Of a stretch of DNA of 64,000 bases, positions 1 to 8,763 are shown piece after piece. The position numbers were made by a program, and so were the translations under genes. Each line of letters starts with the position of its first letter. Positions within the stretch are counted from its first letter, which is position 1. The DNA comes from Verrucomicrobiales bacterium (GTDB lineage: Bacteria; Verrucomicrobiota; Verrucomicrobiia; Verrucomicrobiales; DEV007), in contig PAAG01000014.1 of assembly GCA_002698785.1 (NCBI GenBank), positions 224,745 to 288,744 on the forward strand. The letters are read 5' to 3'. The notes under the pieces are model-generated. The model did not search any database. It worked only from the letters and a program-made list of their open reading frames with translations, and had not been told where the DNA came from.

Positions 1-527
1 AAATGAGGATGCAACGTAGGTTCGCCTCCTGACAATTGCAGAATTTCGATCGGCCCTTTTCTGTCGATCACATCTTGAATCCGAATTTTCAGCTCTTCAA
101 GAGGTGTCGCATCGACATCGTCTCCAGCACCTTTTGGTGAATCGGCAAAGCATGTTGGGCAAGCCAGGTTGCAGGAATCCACAATCTCGATCAAAGCCAA
201 GCAGGTCGACATCACCTCGATAGGATCCGTCTTCGGAATGGGCCGAATTGCATTCTGCCCGAGAAACCCGACGTAGTTTCCCGATACCGGAGTAGCGCAG
301 CCGCACGAAGAATCACAGCAGTTACCGCTCTTCTCCTCTCGTGCCCCGGTGGACAGCCAGTAAAAACGAGCATCAGTGCTTATTCGGGTATCTGCTTCAC
401 CACACTGCGGGCACTCCTTCCGCATCCAAACCTCGTCATCCCTTGAATATACTTTCGCCGGGACCGAACCTCGACATACGGGACAAATACTCTTCGTCTC
501 TTTGAGACAGTTCTCCTTGGCAATCAT
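1..527 (-). CDS. Radical SAM protein, tetraether-synthase (Tes/MJ0619)-like, 3' end outside window
   Basis: The ATG is at 527 and the frame stays open to the window edge, so about 175 N-terminal residues are visible. Residues 7-43 hold a rubredoxin-like set of cysteines (CPVC at 15-18, CPQC at 39-42). More cysteines lie at 70, 71, 75, 77 and 109. The radical SAM motif CNLACPTC follows, with C119, C123 and C126 as the likely [4Fe-4S] ligands, and then SGGEP, which binds SAM. This order of an N-terminal zinc-type domain, extra cysteines and then the CX3CX2C motif is what is known from the Tes/MJ0619 family, which joins lipid chains by radical chemistry. The true substrate cannot be read here. 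The gene lies 9 nt after a small membrane protein and downstream of a polyprenyl synthase fusion, which suggests isoprenoid or lipid work. Family placement is moderately sure; function is inferred. Confidence 0.8.
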   Translation of the reverse strand, partial: MIAKENCLKETKSICPVCRGSVPAKVYSRDDEVWMRKECPQCGEADTRISTDARFYWLSTGAREEKSGNCCDSSCGCATPVSGNYVGFLGQNAIRPIPKTDPIEVMSTCLALIEIVDSCNLACPTCFADSPKGAGDDVDATPLEELKIRIQDVIDRKGPIEILQLSGGEPTLHPH

Positions 528-536
528 TTAAATCGC

Positions 537-830
537 TTACGATGTTGCCAGAGCCATCCCACAGCAGCCAGCGAGCCCGATTCCGAGATAGGCTACCCCG
601 ACACAGAGAAATGTGATGACAGCCAACACCCACGCTGCCCACTTGGGATCCTTCATCGCCTTATAAACTTTCTGTCCCACACAGATACCGGAGATTATCG
701 CGCCTGCCCCGATCAGGATGATAGCAATGCTGACACAGATATCTTGACTCATTCCCACCGCCTCTCCCACGAAAAGCAGCAGAATCGCGAGAATCGCCGG
801 AGCCAGACACAGGACAAATCGCAGAAGCAT
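537..830 (-). CDS. Small membrane protein, about 97 aa
   Basis: The frame opens at a TTG at 854, but the first ATG at 830 gives a natural N-terminal hydrophobic segment (MLLRFVLCLAPAILAILLL), so I chose that start. Three hydrophobic stretches are visible: residues 1-22, about 32-52 and about 66-90. They are separated by a short charged patch (KVYKAMKDPKW). I do not recognise a family. It sits between a DUF116-prenyl synthase gene (73 nt gap) and a radical SAM gene (9 nt gap) on the same strand. It is therefore probably co-transcribed with them and could serve as a membrane anchor or partner. That role is inferred from position only. Confidence 0.6.
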   Translation of the reverse strand: MLLRFVLCLAPAILAILLLFVGEAVGMSQDICVSIAIILIGAGAIISGICVGQKVYKAMKDPKWAAWVLAVITFLCVGVAYLGIGLAGCCGMALATS

Positions 831-903
831 GGGTGCAGTTTGCCTGCATCCCAAACAGAAAGCAATTCCAGAGAATCAGCGAGAGAGAAAAGAGAAAGCC
901 TCT

Positions 904-2658
904 CTAAGAGACCTCAGCTTTCTCTACGTCGTCTTCGCGAACGCCGTTCTTCACTTCGAACTCGCGGCACCAGCCCTTGATTTCGAGATCGTTGAAAATC
1001 TTGCCCATCACGCGTCGAAGCAATCCTTTCAGATTCGGATTCTCCAATTCAGCAAGACTTCTTACCGCTGCCTCCTTGTATGTCTCTAGAAGAAGCATGC
1101 ATTTCTCATCCGCCTCGACTTCGTGAGCGAGTTTCCGGATTTTGTGAATGGCAATATCTTCGAGATCTTCGTGGTTCCACAGAGATTCAAGAAGAGCTTT
1201 ATCATCCCCTCTGGCACGCTCCCGAGCCACAGCAAGGAGGACGGAAGGACGCATCTGTTCCAGCTCGTTATCACCAGCGTCTTCGCCAAGATCATCCATG
1301 TCATCGCGAATCTGGTAAGCGATACCAAGATTCTCTGAATATGCTGCAAGCACATCACCAACCTCGTCAAGCTTGCCGGCATAGCTGGCGCCAAGCTTCA
1401 AAGCTACTTCGAAAGCCGGAGCCGTTTTCTGACGGAAAATTTCGAGAACCTGCTTTGATTTCAGAGGAGAAGGATTCTTTGCCCAGATCAGTTCAGCACC
1501 CTGACCACGACACAATTCCCGCTGGCCACGAGAGGCTACGAGAAGCATCTCCGCCTTCTGGGCGTCGCTGGCTTCACATTCTCCAATGAGGCGATAGCCC
1601 TCACCAATCAGTAAATCGCCCGCATTCAACGCTACCGGGATTCCATGCTCCGCATGAAGGGTCGGCTGATCGTAACGACCATGATCCTCGTCCTCGATAT
1701 CATCGTGGATGAGTGACGCCTTGTGAAAGAGTTCCGTCGCGAGAGCGATTTTCTTGATATCTTCAGGGATCGGCTCACCTCTGTCCTCTCGCAGTGCCTC
1801 AAAAGCCGCCACGGTCAGAAACGGACGCCATCGCTTTCCGTCTCTCGCCAACCACTCACGAGCAATCTCTTCCTGGGCACCTTCGGCAGGCCCCATGACA
1901 GATTCAATCGCCTCTGGTGTGAACCATTCCTTCACCTCGCGATGGAGTGAATTGAGATCCAGGCGACGGGTCTGGTCATCACTGGTGAGGTGAATGTATT
2001 CCCACACCCAGTCGATATCGACTGTGGTGTTGATGCAGTCGTCCTGAAGCAAAGGCACGGCAATAGAAGGAATCGCAGCCGCTTCCACATATGGGAAAGT
2101 TCTTTCCAACACCGGAAGGCAGGAAATGCCGACGATCGCTTCGATCTGGCCGGTCTGGATTAGCGACATCACGATAGCTGAGCCTTCGGCCACCAGCACA
2201 GCGTACCCGAGTCGTTCTGCCTCGTTCTGGAAATCCTGAATTGAGCAGAGCCCACACTGCTTACAAAGCAGTCCAAATTCATCAAAAGGTGCCGGGCACT
2301 TGTCCTCCACCCGAAGGCACTTCGGCATCAGCAGCAAACGACGCTCGTAGGGAATCTCCGCCAATGTTTCCCGCCACATCTCGTTGTTGAGGCAGACAGC
2401 GGTGTAATGAAGATACGTGTCGTCCCCTTCGTAATTCAGGGTAGCGAGAATCTTACGAGCGTGAACATCAAGCTCCTCGATAGGCATAGGAGGGACCGGA
2501 TTCTCGGTCTCGACGTAGTTTCGGATCGCCTGAAGGAAATGATCCCGCTCGATCTTTGTCTGCGGAATGTTCTTCTTGGGTGGACGAAACCGGGTCGTCG
2601 TGACCGGAACGGGTTTCGGAATCTTGATGGTCTGAATGGAATCGACTGGGGATGACAT
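904..2658 (-). CDS. DUF116 domain fused to polyprenyl (isoprenyl diphosphate) synthase
   Basis: This is a two-part protein. The N-terminal part, to about residue 235 from the ATG at 2658, matches DUF116, with a cysteine set PKC..C..CKQCGLC at about C114, C121, C132, C135 and C138 that probably holds metal. The C-terminal part is a trans-isoprenyl diphosphate synthase. It has GKRWRP, the first aspartate-rich motif HDDIED at about 318-323 and the second, RDDMDD, at about 451-456. These are the Mg-diphosphate sites for chain elongation from IPP and an allylic diphosphate. The open frame extends to a TTG at 2739, but the extra 27 residues look non-conserved. It is the first gene of a likely operon with a small membrane protein and a Tes-like radical SAM protein. 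The prenyl synthase assignment is firm; product chain length and the role of DUF116 are unknown. Confidence 0.85.
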   Translation of the reverse strand: MSSPVDSIQTIKIPKPVPVTTTRFRPPKKNIPQTKIERDHFLQAIRNYVETENPVPPMPIEELDVHARKILATLNYEGDDTYLHYTAVCLNNEMWRETLAEIPYERRLLLMPKCLRVEDKCPAPFDEFGLLCKQCGLCSIQDFQNEAERLGYAVLVAEGSAIVMSLIQTGQIEAIVGISCLPVLERTFPYVEAAAIPSIAVPLLQDDCINTTVDIDWVWEYIHLTSDDQTRRLDLNSLHREVKEWFTPEAIESVMGPAEGAQEEIAREWLARDGKRWRPFLTVAAFEALREDRGEPIPEDIKKIALATELFHKASLIHDDIEDEDHGRYDQPTLHAEHGIPVALNAGDLLIGEGYRLIGECEASDAQKAEMLLVASRGQRELCRGQGAELIWAKNPSPLKSKQVLEIFRQKTAPAFEVALKLGASYAGKLDEVGDVLAAYSENLGIAYQIRDDMDDLGEDAGDNELEQMRPSVLLAVARERARGDDKALLESLWNHEDLEDIAIHKIRKLAHEVEADEKCMLLLETYKEAAVRSLAELENPNLKGLLRRVMGKIFNDLEIKGWCREFEVKNGVREDDVEKAEVS

Positions 2659-2894
2659 AGAGGAGATGACCGATTCTGAATTGGCGGTGTTACTGGTAAC
2701 AGGAATCGCCTGCGGATACAACACGGATTCTGAGAACAAGTCTCAATAATTTCGTGAAAATATCCGTAAGGCAGTGGTGGTAGTACGAAACCGTCCAACA
2801 TCCCTGCTACGATTCAACGAAAAGCGCCCGGCGCGATCAGGGATGACAGGTTTTGGGCTGGAAAACGTCACGTTTGCCTTCCGAATTTCGAATT

Positions 2895-3365
2895 GTGAGT
2901 GACTTCCATATATTTCGTCCTGCGACAAATGCTGACCGTTCGGAGATTGAAGATCTGGTTTTCTCCGTTCTCCGCTCGTATGGATTGGAGCCGTCCCCCG
3001 ATTCCACCGATGCTGATCTGGCAGACATCGAGGCAAACTACTTTTCGTTGGGTGGTGCATTCGATGTGCTGACAGACGAGTCAGGCGTCATAGTCGGCAC
3101 CGTAGCAGTCCACCACACCGAGGGCTCACTCTGCGAACTTCGAAAAATGTATCTTTCCCCGTCCTGTCGAGGTCAGGGCCTGGGGCGGAGAATGATGGAG
3201 CACGCTCTTACACGGGCAAAAGAACTGGGCTTTCAGCAGATGTGGCTGGAAACGGCGGAAAGTCTCAAAGAAGCTCATGGTCTTTATACGAAGTTCGGAT
3301 TCAGCGAGTTTACAGGTCCCCACAAATCAGACCGGTGCGATTTCGCCCTAATCAGAGATCTCTAG
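2895..3365 (+). CDS. GNAT family N-acetyltransferase
   Basis: Acetyl-CoA-dependent acetyltransferase fold. The conserved core reads LRKMYLSPSCRGQGLGRRMMEHAL, with RGQGLG as the acetyl-CoA pyrophosphate loop (motif A). A typical end strand (LYTKFGF) follows. The open frame begins at a TTG at 2853, but the domain starts at FHIFRPAT. A GTG at 2895 removes a poorly structured leader, so it is the more likely start (156 aa); the longer form of 170 aa cannot be excluded. The substrate is not evident. The gene stands alone, divergent from the prenyl synthase operon and convergent with the next gene, only 3 nt from its stop. Confidence 0.8.
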   Translation: MSDFHIFRPATNADRSEIEDLVFSVLRSYGLEPSPDSTDADLADIEANYFSLGGAFDVLTDESGVIVGTVAVHHTEGSLCELRKMYLSPSCRGQGLGRRMMEHALTRAKELGFQQMWLETAESLKEAHGLYTKFGFSEFTGPHKSDRCDFALIRDL

Positions 3366-3368
3366 GAA

Positions 3369-4595
3369 TCAGCGATTCTTCCCCTTCCGTTTGGACTGCT
3401 TTTTCTTACCGCCTTTTTTGTTCTTCTGGCCTTTCTTGCCGCGCGCCTTCGATTTGCCACGCGCCTTCTTTTTCTTCACTTTGACTTTCGTGAAAGACTT
3501 CGCGAAATCCTTTGCATCTTCGACCGTCAATGACCGAGCCGAAATACCCGCTACCATTGCGCCATTCTTGCGTAGCGGAGTCACCTCCATTACGAAGCCA
3601 GCTTCTTCACCGTGCTCCAGTGATTCCGTCTCATACCTTCCTGCTACTATCGAAGCGGTAACATTCTCACGGGAACTCTTAGTGAAATAGCCTACGGAGA
3701 AAGTCCGTCGTCCCCGTGTCCCGCGAAGTCGAAAGGCATCGGTGTCTCCGTCGTTTTGAACAGCAAAAGGATAAGCGACTGTCTGAACAGCCCTGAGATG
3801 GTTGCCAACTGTCTGTTTGCTACCAACGGCGTTGAAGTAATCATCGCCCACAGGTTCCCCACCATCATTCCCGATCACCAGATCACCGAGATGAAGATTA
3901 GTACCCATCTCAAACTCCCCTTCCCCCTCGTCGACAAGAGAGTCCTCCTCAAATGTGGTTGATGTGAAGCTCACTGGAAGCCCTTCTGAATCGAAAAGAA
4001 GGATCAGCTCTGTCGAAGTATCTCCGTCTTCGAACAGCATCGTTACCTTCGAGGAAAACTCGTCGACCATTTCGTAGAGGTAAGTGAAATACTCAGCCTC
4101 TCCTGGAACGAAGAGCCGTCCCTCGGTATCCGTAAGGAACTCATATCGATTTGGACCAGCTTTGATGAATGAGCCTGTCAGTGAAGCTGGAGCCGAAGAT
4201 TCCACCGCAGGGGGAGGCGGCGGTGAAACATCCAGTTCTCCAATTTCAAACGAACCTTGCCGAAAAATAGGAGGAATAGGAGGACCGGATGTATCTCGAT
4301 CAAACTCATCATATCCGGCCGGCGAACCGAGATCATCGAAATACAGCGTGATATCTCGTGAGCGCAAACCTGACGCATAGGTCACCACAACTGATGCCGA
4401 AGCGGCGTCGAGAATCGAGTAGCTGTAGGAGAAATCAGCACCAGCATCTGTCCCCATAGAAGGGTCTACGAACTCGAGACGGTTTCCATCAAGAGTTACA
4501 AACTTCCCCGCAAGGTCTGCAGGCGGAGCGCTATAGAGAAAGGTCGGGAAGGCTATAGCGGCAAGCACAAGAATGAGGAAGCGGAGGGTGGTCAT
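3369..4595 (-). CDS. Secreted protein with two tandem beta-type repeats and a lysine-rich tail
   Basis: The ATG at 4595 starts a clear signal peptide (LRFLILVLAAIAFPTFLYSA). Two homologous units of about 100 residues follow. Each begins PA(D/S)L(A/T)G.F and contains NR.EF, an aromatic Y-rich strand and then a D(D/S).G.P segment, at about residues 25-125 and 132-235. The middle region (about 250-355) resembles a globular sensor-like domain with SVGYFTKSSREN. The last 40 residues are almost all K, R and G, so they are strongly basic and could bind DNA, RNA or acidic polysaccharide. I do not recognise a named family. An A+T-rich palindromic region upstream probably holds its promoter. It is a stand-alone gene, convergent with the acetyltransferase gene. 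Confidence 0.75.
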   Translation of the reverse strand: MTTLRFLILVLAAIAFPTFLYSAPPADLAGKFVTLDGNRLEFVDPSMGTDAGADFSYSYSILDAASASVVVTYASGLRSRDITLYFDDLGSPAGYDEFDRDTSGPPIPPIFRQGSFEIGELDVSPPPPPAVESSAPASLTGSFIKAGPNRYEFLTDTEGRLFVPGEAEYFTYLYEMVDEFSSKVTMLFEDGDTSTELILLFDSEGLPVSFTSTTFEEDSLVDEGEGEFEMGTNLHLGDLVIGNDGGEPVGDDYFNAVGSKQTVGNHLRAVQTVAYPFAVQNDGDTDAFRLRGTRGRRTFSVGYFTKSSRENVTASIVAGRYETESLEHGEEAGFVMEVTPLRKNGAMVAGISARSLTVEDAKDFAKSFTKVKVKKKKARGKSKARGKKGQKNKKGGKKKQSKRKGKNR

Positions 4596-4673
4596 GCCTC
4601 ACTCTTATAATTTTCATAATTATAGTCAATTTCTATTTTTACCTTTTAACCTAGCAAAACTAGAAGGTTAAAA
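4596..4673 (-). promoter_or_regulatory. A+T-rich promoter region with two inverted repeats
   Basis: Upstream of the secreted repeat protein. It contains a 7-bp inverted repeat (TATAATT...AATTATA) close to the start codon. A longer imperfect hairpin spans 4644-4673 with 9-bp arms TTTTAACCT/AGGTTAAAA. A TTGACTATAAT stretch on the minus strand resembles promoter elements, but the spacing is not canonical. The gene-free interval runs on to 5001; the only other structure I see in it is the sdh terminator at 4942-4972. Confidence 0.35.
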
Positions 4674-4941
4674 TCCACGGTTTGCTAAGTTTACTTGGAC
4701 AAGCCAGGTGTCTAGATTGCATCCACTTCACTAACCAAGCCTCAATATTTGGTGCGAATTGAACAGCGATGCCTTTTTCAACCAGCGCGACAAAAACCTG
4801 GTTTTTCAACGACAGAAAGAATATCCGCCTCAGTCGAATTCCGCGCCGATAACCGAGCAATACGAATTGCTCTGGAAAGGAAGACTCGAAAGACCAACCC
4901 CGCTTGTAAGAAAGCGAGATAAACGGAAAGCGGCTCGTCTT

Positions 4942-4972
4942 AAGAAAAAGGTAAGGCGCTTTAAGAAGCACC
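4942..4972 (-). terminator. Intrinsic terminator of the sdhCAB operon
   Basis: On the minus strand, a 7-bp stem (GGTGCTT/AAGCGCC, one G-T pair) with a 4-nt loop at 4955-4972 is followed by TTACCTTTTTC. It lies about 30 nt beyond the sdhB stop codon. A flanking 10-bp repeat (AAACGGAAAG and its complement) could extend the stem. Confidence 0.65.
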
Positions 4973-5001
4973 TACAAGCCTTTCCGTTTTACCAGAAAAT
5001 C

Positions 5002-5754
5002 TTACTCGACCGCCTCTTTGACCGACGCAGTCGCGTAGTCGCGATTCAACTTGGCAATCACGTCTGCACTGATCTCTTTCGGGCAAACGGCTTCGCACTC
5101 GTATTGGTTCGTGCAGTTACCAAAACCTTCCTCATCCATCTTGCGGACCATCGCAAGGACACGACGATCTTTCTCAGGATGTCCCTGCGGAAGCTTGTTG
5201 AGGTGAGCTGCCTTCGCTCCGACGAAGAGCATTGCACTGGCATTCTTACAAGCTGCAACGCAAGCTCCACAGCCAATACAGGCAGCCGCGTCAAAAGCTT
5301 CAGTCGCATCTTCGAACTCAATCGGAATCGAGTTCGCATCGACCGCAGAACCGGTACGCACGGAGATAAAGCCACCAGAGGCGATGATTCTGTCGAACGA
5401 GGATCGATCGGTCACCAGGTCTTTCACGATCGGAAATGCCTTGGCACGGAATGGCTCGATCCAGATGGTATCGCCATCGCGGAATTTCCGCATGTGCACC
5501 TGACAAGTTGTAATCCCCAACTCTTTGCTGTGAGGTACCCCGTTAATAGTGAGGGAGCACATCCCGCAAATACCTTCGCGACAATCGTGATCGAAATGAA
5601 TGGGATCCCCACCCTCGCCAACGATTTTCTCGTTTACGATGTCGAGCATTTCGAGAAACGAGGCTTCTTCAGGGATATCCTTCGCGTCGTAGGTCTCAAT
5701 TCGACCGGTATCGTTCTCGCTTTTCTGCCGCCAGACTTTGAGTGTAAGATTCAT
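5002..5754 (-). CDS. sdhB: Succinate dehydrogenase/fumarate reductase iron-sulfur subunit
   Basis: Electron-transfer subunit of complex II; it passes electrons from the flavoprotein to the membrane quinone site. The [2Fe-2S] ligands are C58, C63, C66 and C84 (CREGICGMC). The [4Fe-4S] ligands lie in [11 protein letters not shown] (159-169), and the remaining cluster uses C214, C220 and C224. At 250 aa it has normal length, with an ATG at 5754. Last gene of sdhC-sdhA-sdhB, 42 nt after sdhA, followed by a hairpin terminator. The sequence type is that of the Wolinella/Bacteroidetes-like enzymes with a single five-helix membrane subunit. Confidence 0.97.
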   Translation of the reverse strand: MNLTLKVWRQKSENDTGRIETYDAKDIPEEASFLEMLDIVNEKIVGEGGDPIHFDHDCREGICGMCSLTINGVPHSKELGITTCQVHMRKFRDGDTIWIEPFRAKAFPIVKDLVTDRSSFDRIIASGGFISVRTGSAVDANSIPIEFEDATEAFDAAACIGCGACVAACKNASAMLFVGAKAAHLNKLPQGHPEKDRRVLAMVRKMDEEGFGNCTNQYECEAVCPKEISADVIAKLNRDYATASVKEAVE

Positions 5755-5796
5755 GCTGCGAAATGGTGAAATGTTAGTATATCTTCAAGCGGGGAT

Positions 5797-7800
5797 TTAC
5801 TTGTAGCTACGAACGGAGAGTTCAACGTTCTCAAATTCGAGTTCTTCCTTGTGAAGAATCGGTGCCTTACCCGCCCCAGTGTATTCCCACGCTGAGACGT
5901 AACAAAATTCGTCGTCATGTCGTTTTGCTTCCCCTTCATTGGTGTAGCCCGTTTTCACGGCTTCATCATCCTGGGTAAACTGGTGCTCGATTCGGAAGTG
6001 TCCTCCACAACTTTCGGCGCGATCCAAAGCGTCATGGCACATCAGCTCGGCAAAATCGATAAAGTCAGCGACACGACCAGCCTTCTCAAGCTCCATGTTC
6101 ATTTCCTCTCCCGTTCCAGGGATACGTACGTCTTTCCAGAATGCCTCACGGATCTTCGGAATCTCTCTCAGAGCTTCTTCAAGTCCCTCTTTGCTACGGG
6201 CCATACCGCACTTATCCCACATCAGGAGTCCCAAGTCGCGGTGGAAACTGTCCACAGTTCTCGTTCCTTTGATAGAAAGCAGCTTTTCAATGCGCTCCTT
6301 CACCTCTGCTTCAGCAGCGGCGAACTCAGGCGCATCAGTTGTGACCGAACCAGGAGTCTCGTTCACAAGATAGTTTGGTAAGGTAGCCGGAATCACAAAG
6401 TATCCATCCGCAAGCCCCTGCATCAGAGCACTCGCACCGAGACGGTTCGCACCGTGATCGGAGAAATTCGCTTCACCAAGAACGTGGAGTCCTTCCAGGT
6501 TGGACATCAGATTGTAGTCCACCCAGAGACCGCCCATCGTGTAGTGGACGGCAGGATAAATCTTCATCGGCACTTCATACGGATTCTCCCCGGTGATCTT
6601 CTCATACATCTGGAAGAGGTTGCCGTAGCGCGCCCGAATGGTGTCTTCGCCAAGACGTTCGATTGCGTCGCTGAAATCGAGATACACACCAAGACCGGTC
6701 TTCGCCACACCTCGCCCTTCGTCGCAGGCCTCCTTCGCAGAACGCGAAGCAATATCACGAGGAGCAAGGTTTCCGAAAGAAGGATACTTCCGCTCCAGAT
6801 AGTAGTCGCGATCCTCCTCGGCGATGTCAGTTGCTTTCAATTCACCTTTTCGGATCTTTTCCGCATCTTCCTTAGACTTCGGAACCCAGATGCGTCCGTC
6901 GTTTCGAAGAGACTCGGACATCAGCGTCAGCTTACTCTGGTAATCGCCACTGACAGGAATACAGGTCGGGTGAATCTGCGTGTAGCATGGATTCGCAAAG
7001 TAAGCTCCGCGCTTATGGGCACGGTAGGCAGCCATCACGTTGCAACCCATGGCATTGGTGGAAAGGAAGAAAACGTTACCGTATCCGCCTGTCGCAAGAA
7101 GCACCGCGTCGGCAGCATGACTGGTGATTTCACCCGTCTTCATGTCGCGAACGACAATCCCCTTGGCATGACCGTTCACAACAACAAGGTCGAGCATCTC
7201 GGAGCGAGAATACATTTTCACTCCACCCTTCTGAACTTCCTTCTCAAGCGCCTGGTAGCAACCAATCAGAAGCTGCTGACCGGTCTGGCCAGCGGCGTAG
7301 AAAGTTCGGCTCACCTGTGCACCACCGAATGAACGGTTAGCAAGAAGGCCACCGTATTCACGAGCGAAAGGCACGCCTTGAGCGACACATTGGTCGATGA
7401 TATTCACGCTGACCTCAGCGAGACGGTGGACGTTCGCTTCGCGTGAGCGGAAATCACCACCTTTCACCGTGTCGTAAAACAGTCTCCAGACCGAGTCACC
7501 ATCGTTCTGGTAGTTCTTCGCCGCATTGATACCACCCTGCGCAGCGATCGAGTGGGCTCGGCGTGGACTATCCTGGTAGCAGAAACACTTCACGTTATAG
7601 CCGAGCTCGGAGAGCGTAGCCGCTGCCGAACCTCCCGCCAGTCCCGAGCCCACAACGATAATGTTGTACTTGCGCTTGTTGGCCGGGTTGATCAATTTCG
7701 CCTTGCTCTTGTAGGTCGTCCACTTCTCGGGAAGCGGGCCCGGAGGCACTGCGGAATTCAGGGAACCATTTGAACCGTTTGAGGAACCTTCAGAACTCAT
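5797..7800 (-). CDS. sdhA: Succinate dehydrogenase/fumarate reductase flavoprotein subunit
   Basis: Catalytic subunit that oxidises succinate to fumarate, or the reverse, on the inner face of the membrane. The FAD-binding [10 protein letters not shown] motif begins at about residue 51. The segment [15 protein letters not shown] contains the histidine usually linked covalently to FAD. HTMGGLW belongs to the substrate site and [15 protein letters not shown] to the C-terminal FAD contact. At 667 aa it is of the longer fumarate-reductase-like type. The Ser/Gly/Asn-rich first 25 residues are a variable extension; the ATG at 7800 follows the sdhC stop by 21 nt. Middle gene of the sdhCAB operon. Confidence 0.97.
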   Translation of the reverse strand: MSSEGSSNGSNGSLNSAVPPGPLPEKWTTYKSKAKLINPANKRKYNIIVVGSGLAGGSAAATLSELGYNVKCFCYQDSPRRAHSIAAQGGINAAKNYQNDGDSVWRLFYDTVKGGDFRSREANVHRLAEVSVNIIDQCVAQGVPFAREYGGLLANRSFGGAQVSRTFYAAGQTGQQLLIGCYQALEKEVQKGGVKMYSRSEMLDLVVVNGHAKGIVVRDMKTGEITSHAADAVLLATGGYGNVFFLSTNAMGCNVMAAYRAHKRGAYFANPCYTQIHPTCIPVSGDYQSKLTLMSESLRNDGRIWVPKSKEDAEKIRKGELKATDIAEEDRDYYLERKYPSFGNLAPRDIASRSAKEACDEGRGVAKTGLGVYLDFSDAIERLGEDTIRARYGNLFQMYEKITGENPYEVPMKIYPAVHYTMGGLWVDYNLMSNLEGLHVLGEANFSDHGANRLGASALMQGLADGYFVIPATLPNYLVNETPGSVTTDAPEFAAAEAEVKERIEKLLSIKGTRTVDSFHRDLGLLMWDKCGMARSKEGLEEALREIPKIREAFWKDVRIPGTGEEMNMELEKAGRVADFIDFAELMCHDALDRAESCGGHFRIEHQFTQDDEAVKTGYTNEGEAKRHDDEFCYVSAWEYTGAGKAPILHKEELEFENVELSVRSYK

Positions 7801-7821
7801 AGGTAAATACGCGGTAGGAAA

Positions 7822-8577
7822 TTAGGATTCAGCTCCTTCGGTTTGGACAGAGGCATGCGACCCTTCCGAGGGTCCACTGTCTTCGATCGCTCCAGTGCCG
7901 ACAAGGACCGGAATGGAGAGGAATCCAAGCCAGAGAATGATCGCAACGGCCCAGCCGAGTTTTCGGATAGCTTCACGGGTTTTCTCGCTTCGCAGCCCCA
8001 AGGTCTGGAAAATCGAAGCGATACCGTGGCTCAAGTGAGAGCAGAGAAGCGAGACACCGACGATGTAGAAAAGAACGACGAGAGGATTCTGGAATCCTTT
8101 GATCACCATCAAGTAAACGTCCTTCCGATCTGGGTCAGTCGGATCGGGAAGGTCCCGCAATTCGGCGCTAACCGGAATCGTGAAGTGGAAAATGTGAAAA
8201 ATGACAAACCCGAGAACCGTCAGACCAGACACGATCATGATCCGGGAACTCTTCGAAGCCTGAACAGTGTCGTCATGCTCATATCGCTTGGGACGGGCAA
8301 TTCGATTCTGGCGAGTCAACTCGATGGTTGCAACAATGTGCAGAATGAAAGCCCCCAGAAGCACCAGGCGGAAGAGCCAGATTCCAGCACCATGGAGAAA
8401 ATGGTGAAGAAAATAGGCGTAGTCGTTCATTGCTTCACGACCAGCGTAGACGAGAAAGTTGCCAGTCATGTGTGCAATGAGGAATCCAACCAGAATGATT
8501 CCAGTCACAGCAACAATCAGTTTCTTGCCGATCGAAGACTGCCAAAAGCTGAGTATGGCTTTACCAAGCGCGTTCAT
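7822..8577 (-). CDS. sdhC: Succinate dehydrogenase cytochrome b subunit (b558 family)
   Basis: Membrane anchor that binds haem b and quinone for complex II. Five hydrophobic helices are visible, with histidines in helical positions (for example LIAHMTGNFLVY, FILHIVATIELT, FHIFHFTIP). These are typical of the TIGR02046-type single-subunit anchor. The frame extends to a TTG at 8613, but MNALGKAILSFWQSSIGKK from the ATG at 8577 is the usual start, giving 251 aa. First gene of sdhCAB; its promoter should lie in the 8578-8763 interval shared with the divergent symporter gene. Confidence 0.93.
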   Translation of the reverse strand: MNALGKAILSFWQSSIGKKLIVAVTGIILVGFLIAHMTGNFLVYAGREAMNDYAYFLHHFLHGAGIWLFRLVLLGAFILHIVATIELTRQNRIARPKRYEHDDTVQASKSSRIMIVSGLTVLGFVIFHIFHFTIPVSAELRDLPDPTDPDRKDVYLMVIKGFQNPLVVLFYIVGVSLLCSHLSHGIASIFQTLGLRSEKTREAIRKLGWAVAIILWLGFLSIPVLVGTGAIEDSGPSEGSHASVQTEGAES

Positions 8578-8763
8578 TTTCGGTTTACTAAGCAATACGC
8601 CGTCACTTTGCAAGAAGATGGGGTGCCTTTTTCAGAAAAAATGAGATATCGGCGGGTTGAGCACCATGTAATACGAAATCCACACCGATTTTTCGCACGG
8701 AAACTGCTGAAAATGTCATTGCAATCGTCCAATCCATCTCCTTAGCATCACACTACCGCTATC

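Noticed and set aside
4660..4971. A 103-codon minus-strand frame between the secreted repeat protein and sdhB
   Set aside because: No start signal or family likeness, and it covers the hairpin at 4644-4673 and the sdh terminator.
4759..5769. A 336-codon plus-strand frame opposite sdhB
   Set aside because: It lies antisense to an unmistakable sdhB and shows no family features.
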